NCBI GenBank assembly: GCA_910587135.1
Contig: CAJULF010000055.1
Coordinates: forward strand, 1 to 17,015
Source of the DNA: an uncultured Oscillospiraceae bacterium
GTDB lineage: Bacteria > Bacillota > Clostridia > Oscillospirales > Ruminococcaceae
Length of the DNA stretch: 17,015 nt
Direction: 5' to 3'
Shown here: positions 13,724 through 17,015 of the stretch, one piece after another
Numbering within the stretch: position 1 is the first letter of the stretch
Layout: every line of letters starts with the position of its first letter
Position numbers and translations under genes: made by a program
Notes under the pieces: generated by a model
Databases searched by the model: none
What the model saw: the letters and a program-made list of their open reading frames with translations, nothing else
Told to the model about the DNA's origin: nothing

Positions 13724-15199
13724 TTAAAGTATTATGCAGATCAGCCCGCCGCAGCCGTCATTGATAATGCGCTGAATTGTTTCCTGAAGCTTCATGCGCG
13801 CGTCGGTGGGCATGCGGTACAGTTTGTTGTGAAGTCCCTCATTCACAAGGTCGGACAGGGATTTCCCGAAGATATTGCTTTCCCATATCTTGGTGGGATT
13901 TTCCTCGAAATCGTTAAGCAGATAGGATATAAGCTCCTCGGATTGCTTCTCGCTGCCTACTATCGGGTTTATTTCGGTCGTGATATTCGCGGACATCATG
14001 TGAATGGACGGTGCGCTGGCACGAAGCCTTACACCGTACTTTCCGCCCTGTTTTATTATCTGCGGCTCATCAAGTGAAAGTTCGTCCATCGTGGGCAGCA
14101 CTATACCGTATCCGGTAGCCTCCACCTCTTCAAGAGCGCCCTTGACCCGCTCATAGCGCCGCTTGATATCCGCAAGCTCAATCATGCACGGCATGAGATC
14201 GCTCTCGTCGTTAAGCTCCAGACCAGTTTCCTCACCCAGGATCTTATAGAACAGTTCGCCGCGCAGAACGATATCAATAACGCCCGAGCCTGTTCCCAGA
14301 TCAAGCTCCTCCATAAACGCCCGCGAAACGTGTTCGCATTCCGAAATCTTTTCGGCGGCGGCTTTGATGTCGGTTATTCCGTGGATATCGGCCGCTGCCT
14401 CCTTAAGGCTCGCGAAAACCGCCTTTTTGAGCCAGTGCTCCTTGTTCAGCGCGGTTATCCATTTCGGCATTTTTACCTTGACCTCGCATACGGGGAATTT
14501 CAGCAGCACCTCTCCCAGTATTTCCTTGATCTTCGCTTCGTCGATATCAATGCAGTTTACGGGCATTACCGTCGCGGAGTACCTCTCGGACATCTCCGCT
14601 GCCATCGCCCTGCTCTCCGCGCTTTCGGGGTTCTGACAGTTCAGCAGCACCACAAAGGGCTTGTTTATCTCGTTAAGCTCCGCGATTATACGCTCCTCAG
14701 CCGCCTGATACTCATCACGGGGGATATCGGTAATGCTGCCGTCGGTGGTAATTACAATACCTATTGTTGAGTGCTCCGTAATGACCTTGCGCGTGCCTAC
14801 TTCCGCCGCCATATTGAACGGTATCTCCTCGTCAAACCAGGGAGTCATAACCATTCGCGGTGCTTCATTCTCGATATAGCCTATGGCGCTGGGGACGATG
14901 TACCCCACGCAGTCGATCAGGCGCACGTTCATCTTTGCGCCCTCCTCAAGCTCCACGCTGACAGCCTCCTCGGGAACGAATTTAGGCTCGGTGGTCATGA
15001 TGGTCTTGCCCGCGGAGGATTGCGGCAGCTCGTCGTTTGCTCTGCCGCGGCGGAACTCATCGGTGATATTCGGTATTACCAGCGAGTTCATAAATCGGCT
15101 TATAAATGTGGATTTACCCGAACGCACGGGACCAACTATGCCGAGATAGATATTGCCCTCCGTCCGCCGCGCAATATCGGTGTAAATTGAGTTGTTCAT
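13724..15199 (-). CDS. spoIVA: Stage IV sporulation protein A, spore-coat basement ATPase
   Basis: The 491-residue protein matches the usual SpoIVA length and keeps the features of an active one. Walker A is GPVRSGKST with K29, there is an early switch region (GKTIMTTEPKFVP), a DCVGY motif near residue 96, HSTIGIVITTDGSI, and the characteristic C-terminal GCGGLICIIL. SpoIVA is made in the mother cell, binds the forespore outer membrane and polymerises with ATP hydrolysis to form the platform on which the coat assembles; it is also needed for cortex formation. AAAGGAG precedes the ATG. The start lies 24 bases after the stop of the sipL-like gene, so both are probably on one transcript. Its presence shows sporulation ancestry, though not that the organism sporulates. 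Confidence 0.97.
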   Translation of the reverse strand: MNNSIYTDIARRTEGNIYLGIVGPVRSGKSTFISRFMNSLVIPNITDEFRRGRANDELPQSSAGKTIMTTEPKFVPEEAVSVELEEGAKMNVRLIDCVGYIVPSAIGYIENEAPRMVMTPWFDEEIPFNMAAEVGTRKVITEHSTIGIVITTDGSITDIPRDEYQAAEERIIAELNEINKPFVVLLNCQNPESAESRAMAAEMSERYSATVMPVNCIDIDEAKIKEILGEVLLKFPVCEVKVKMPKWITALNKEHWLKKAVFASLKEAAADIHGITDIKAAAEKISECEHVSRAFMEELDLGTGSGVIDIVLRGELFYKILGEETGLELNDESDLMPCMIELADIKRRYERVKGALEEVEATGYGIVLPTMDELSLDEPQIIKQGGKYGVRLRASAPSIHMMSANITTEINPIVGSEKQSEELISYLLNDFEENPTKIWESNIFGKSLSDLVNEGLHNKLYRMPTDARMKLQETIQRIINDGCGGLICIIL

Positions 15200-15223
15200 A
15201 AATACAAATCGCTCCTTTTTTAT

Positions 15224-16774
15224 TCAGACTGTGGGAATAAGGACCATACCCGAAAGGGGAGCATTCTCGTCCTCTATCTCGTTTTCACGCATAATAGCCT
15301 CAACGGTGGTGTTGTAGCGCTTCGCGACGCTCCAGCAGTCCAAACTGCCGCAGGAATAATATATCCTGAGCGCGTATTCGTCCGATCTTTCCTTGGGTCT
15401 GTCCTCATATACAGTCACCGCGCTGATAGCCTCTACGGGAGTTATGTTGCGGAGATTTCCGCTGAAATCCAGCTGAGCTGTAAGGTCGAGAGAACCGTCG
15501 GGGCGGATTGAAAATCCCGTATCGGTAACCGCCGCTCCGAAATCCACCGAGGTTTCATCGGTAAGCTCGGCAGCGGGGATAGTCTGTTCAAACGGCTCCT
15601 GCTTTTCAATAAAGTAAGGGGAGTTGTCTGCGGTCATACCCACAGCCTGCCAGCATATCTGCCCCGAAAGCGTAAGCTCCCTGTCGGACTTGACGCGGCA
15701 GATAAGATTGCCAAGCTCGCTTCGGCAGTCCCACACAGAGCGTATTTCTCCGCTGTCGCAGGAAAGCGAGGAGCGCAGCGAGAGCTGCTGCGAAAGTACG
15801 CGGGGATTCTTGCCGATCTTCAGCGAGGAAGTCACGAAATCACTTTCATAACGCGTTGAATACATATCGGTTGGAATGACAATTTTTTCTTCCCGCTGTG
15901 CGCGGATTCTGCACTGAACAAGCATTTCGCAGGAGATAATCCCGCCCTCAGTTTTGGGCGCAAGCTCAAGATTCATTATTGTCAGCTCAGGAAGACAAAG
16001 GTGCGAATCGGTTATACCGTTCACGTCCAGAATAACGCTGACGGGGATATCAGCGGACATTCTTTCCATATCGGTGCAGCCGCTGCTTTCGGGGTTGTGC
16101 ACCCCGTAAAGAGCGTTCAGCGTGACCGTTCCCTTTACTACCGCCTTATCCGCGATCACGCGCAAATCGGTGATTTTTGCCACCGCGTCGTTCTGAACTA
16201 TAAAACCGATACCCGAAGCCCCTGTTTCTATTTCCTCGCGCACGGTTATCTGCTTTTCGGCGGTGAGGGTTTCACCGCAGCAGGTTATCTCCGAGGTGCG
16301 TATCTGAATGTCGTCGGGAAGCGCGGGAAGCACGTATTTAGTGGGGCATACCGCCTTTATCTTGCAGCTTACGGCGCCGCGTACGTCAATTCGTCTGCTG
16401 CTTACGGCGCGGCAGTTGCAGTAGTCCGGCTTAAGCGCCAGTGAAACCGTCGGCGCGGCAGAGGGCAGTTTTCTCCCCATATCCACCGTTTTGGAATATG
16501 TGTAGCGCTGGTCGACGCAGTGCACCGCGGAACTGCCCTCCGCGAGGTACAGCACCTTTATGTAAACCACTCCGTCCAGTGTGAGCTTTGAATCGCCCGA
16601 AGCGCTGTAAGAAATGATACGCGGCGTCAGCGTGCATTTGAGAATTTTAAATATCTCGGGGTAATAATCGGGCAGAACATAATCCAGCTCCACGCCCTGT
16701 TCCGTCTGTCCGTCGAAAACCACCTCGTCGGTGTAGATAACGTTTTCGGGCGGCGATTGTATGATGTTTTCCAT
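15224..16774 (-). CDS. sipL: SipL-like SPOCS (DUF3794) and LysM protein
   Basis: A 516-residue protein, close to the length of Clostridioides difficile SipL. The N-terminal and middle parts are SPOCS/DUF3794-type beta-rich domains (for example residues about 24-110, ELDYVLPDYYPEIFKILKC, and related blocks after 150 and 300). The C-terminal 50 residues are a LysM domain: LRIYYSCGSLDCWSVAKRYN, then TTVEAIMRENEI and a final MVLIPTV. In C. difficile SipL is a coat morphogenetic protein whose LysM domain binds SpoIVA. Here the gene sits directly upstream of spoIVA, which supports that partnership. No signal peptide is visible, fitting a mother-cell cytosolic protein. AAGGAGG lies about 8 bases before the ATG. 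The symbol rests on domain layout and neighbour; other DUF3794-LysM proteins exist. Confidence 0.88.
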   Translation of the reverse strand: MENIIQSPPENVIYTDEVVFDGQTEQGVELDYVLPDYYPEIFKILKCTLTPRIISYSASGDSKLTLDGVVYIKVLYLAEGSSAVHCVDQRYTYSKTVDMGRKLPSAAPTVSLALKPDYCNCRAVSSRRIDVRGAVSCKIKAVCPTKYVLPALPDDIQIRTSEITCCGETLTAEKQITVREEIETGASGIGFIVQNDAVAKITDLRVIADKAVVKGTVTLNALYGVHNPESSGCTDMERMSADIPVSVILDVNGITDSHLCLPELTIMNLELAPKTEGGIISCEMLVQCRIRAQREEKIVIPTDMYSTRYESDFVTSSLKIGKNPRVLSQQLSLRSSLSCDSGEIRSVWDCRSELGNLICRVKSDRELTLSGQICWQAVGMTADNSPYFIEKQEPFEQTIPAAELTDETSVDFGAAVTDTGFSIRPDGSLDLTAQLDFSGNLRNITPVEAISAVTVYEDRPKERSDEYALRIYYSCGSLDCWSVAKRYNTTVEAIMRENEIEDENAPLSGMVLIPTV

Positions 16775-16829
16775 GTCAATATCCTCCTTGGGGTTTTATT
16801 GCCCTGCGGCTTAATTCTTTTTCAAGGAC

Positions 16830-16858
16830 AATATATGCTTGTATGGGGGCAAGTATGA
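16830..16858 (-). promoter_or_regulatory. Sigma-E-like promoter of sipL-spoIVA
   Basis: On the minus strand TCATACTT (16851-16858) and CATATATT (16830-16837) lie 13 bases apart. They resemble the sigma-E -35 (ATA core) and -10 (CATAnnnT) boxes. The leader would be about 45 bases. Both products are expected in the mother cell under sigma-E, which agrees. The spacing is one base short of the commonest. Confidence 0.5.
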
Positions 16859-16886
16859 TTGTTTTCGGGATTTTTTCGGACAAAAA

Positions 16887-16918
16887 TAAGCGCGGCTCCT
16901 TTCGTAGAGCCGCGCTTA
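16887..16918 (-). terminator. Terminator for a leftward gene entering from the right
   Basis: TAAGCGCGGCTC (16887-16898) pairs perfectly with GAGCCGCGCTTA (16907-16918), 12 base pairs with an 8-base loop. On the minus strand it is followed by TTATTTTTG, a good T-tract, so it should end a transcript coming from beyond the window edge and insulate the sipL promoter. Confidence 0.75.
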
Positions 16919-16928
16919 AGGTTGTATT

Positions 16929-17015
16929 TTAAGGTTAACTTAAAGCGGATTATTTAAAAAAATTTCAAAATTTCCGCCAGTCATACTCCGTGCTGCTGCG
17001 CAGCACTCCGCATGT
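16929..17015. repeat. Truncated edge of another copy of the intergenic element (R3)
   Basis: TTAAGG at 16929 starts one degenerate unit, which runs into AGCGGATTATTTAAAA exactly as the last left unit does at 13111-13126. The following AAATTTCAAAATTYCC matches the reverse complement of the right edge of R2 (13522-13540). A GTGCTGC/GCAGCAC hairpin with a TGC loop follows at 16990-17006, and the element is cut by the window end. Confidence 0.7.

Overview
The window looks like chromosomal DNA of a spore-lineage Clostridia bacterium, most likely a gut Oscillospiraceae/Ruminococcus-type organism. This rests on a full-length SpoIVA next to a SipL-like SPOCS/LysM protein, a MoxR-DUF58-membrane protein operon, a secreted GH59-type glycosidase, strong AAGGAG-type ribosome sites and sigma-A promoters. 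No taxon can be fixed from sequence reading alone.

Layout. 1-1217 (+): the 3' end of an unrecognised gene, possibly a P-loop/ParA-like protein, followed 12 bases later by a protein with two winged-helix domains; the pair looks like part of an integrated plasmid or conjugative element. 1218-3032: an IS30-family transposase gene with its own promoter, flanked by terminator-like repeats. Its second catalytic Asp reads Asn. 3033-4856 (+): asparagine synthetase B. 4941-8320 (-): a three-gene operon read right to left, MoxR ATPase, DUF58 protein, multi-pass membrane protein with a DUF4129-like tail. 8321-8653: a structured, repeat-bearing intergenic region. 8654-10039 (-): MATE efflux pump with a near-consensus promoter overlapped by an 18-base dyad. 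10154-12871 (-): large exported, membrane-anchored GH59-like glycoside hydrolase. 12872-13723: an 850-base gene-free region dominated by an unusual inverted repeat locus. 13724-16774 (-): sipL-like gene then spoIVA, preceded by a sigma-E-like promoter. 16775-17015: a leftward-reading terminator and the truncated edge of another copy of the intergenic repeat.

The most unusual thing is at about 13021-13667: three 31-base tandem repeats on the left and four 30-base copies in the opposite orientation on the right enclose a roughly 440-base non-coding core with imperfect inverted ends and several perfect hairpins. Pieces of the same element occur at 8333-8485, 16929-17015 and, as a 29-base word, beside asnB at 4894-4922. 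Two copies keep hairpins at the same place while the stem sequence is replaced on both arms. This fits a non-autonomous mobile element or a structured nucleic-acid element. I do not recognise it as a named family.
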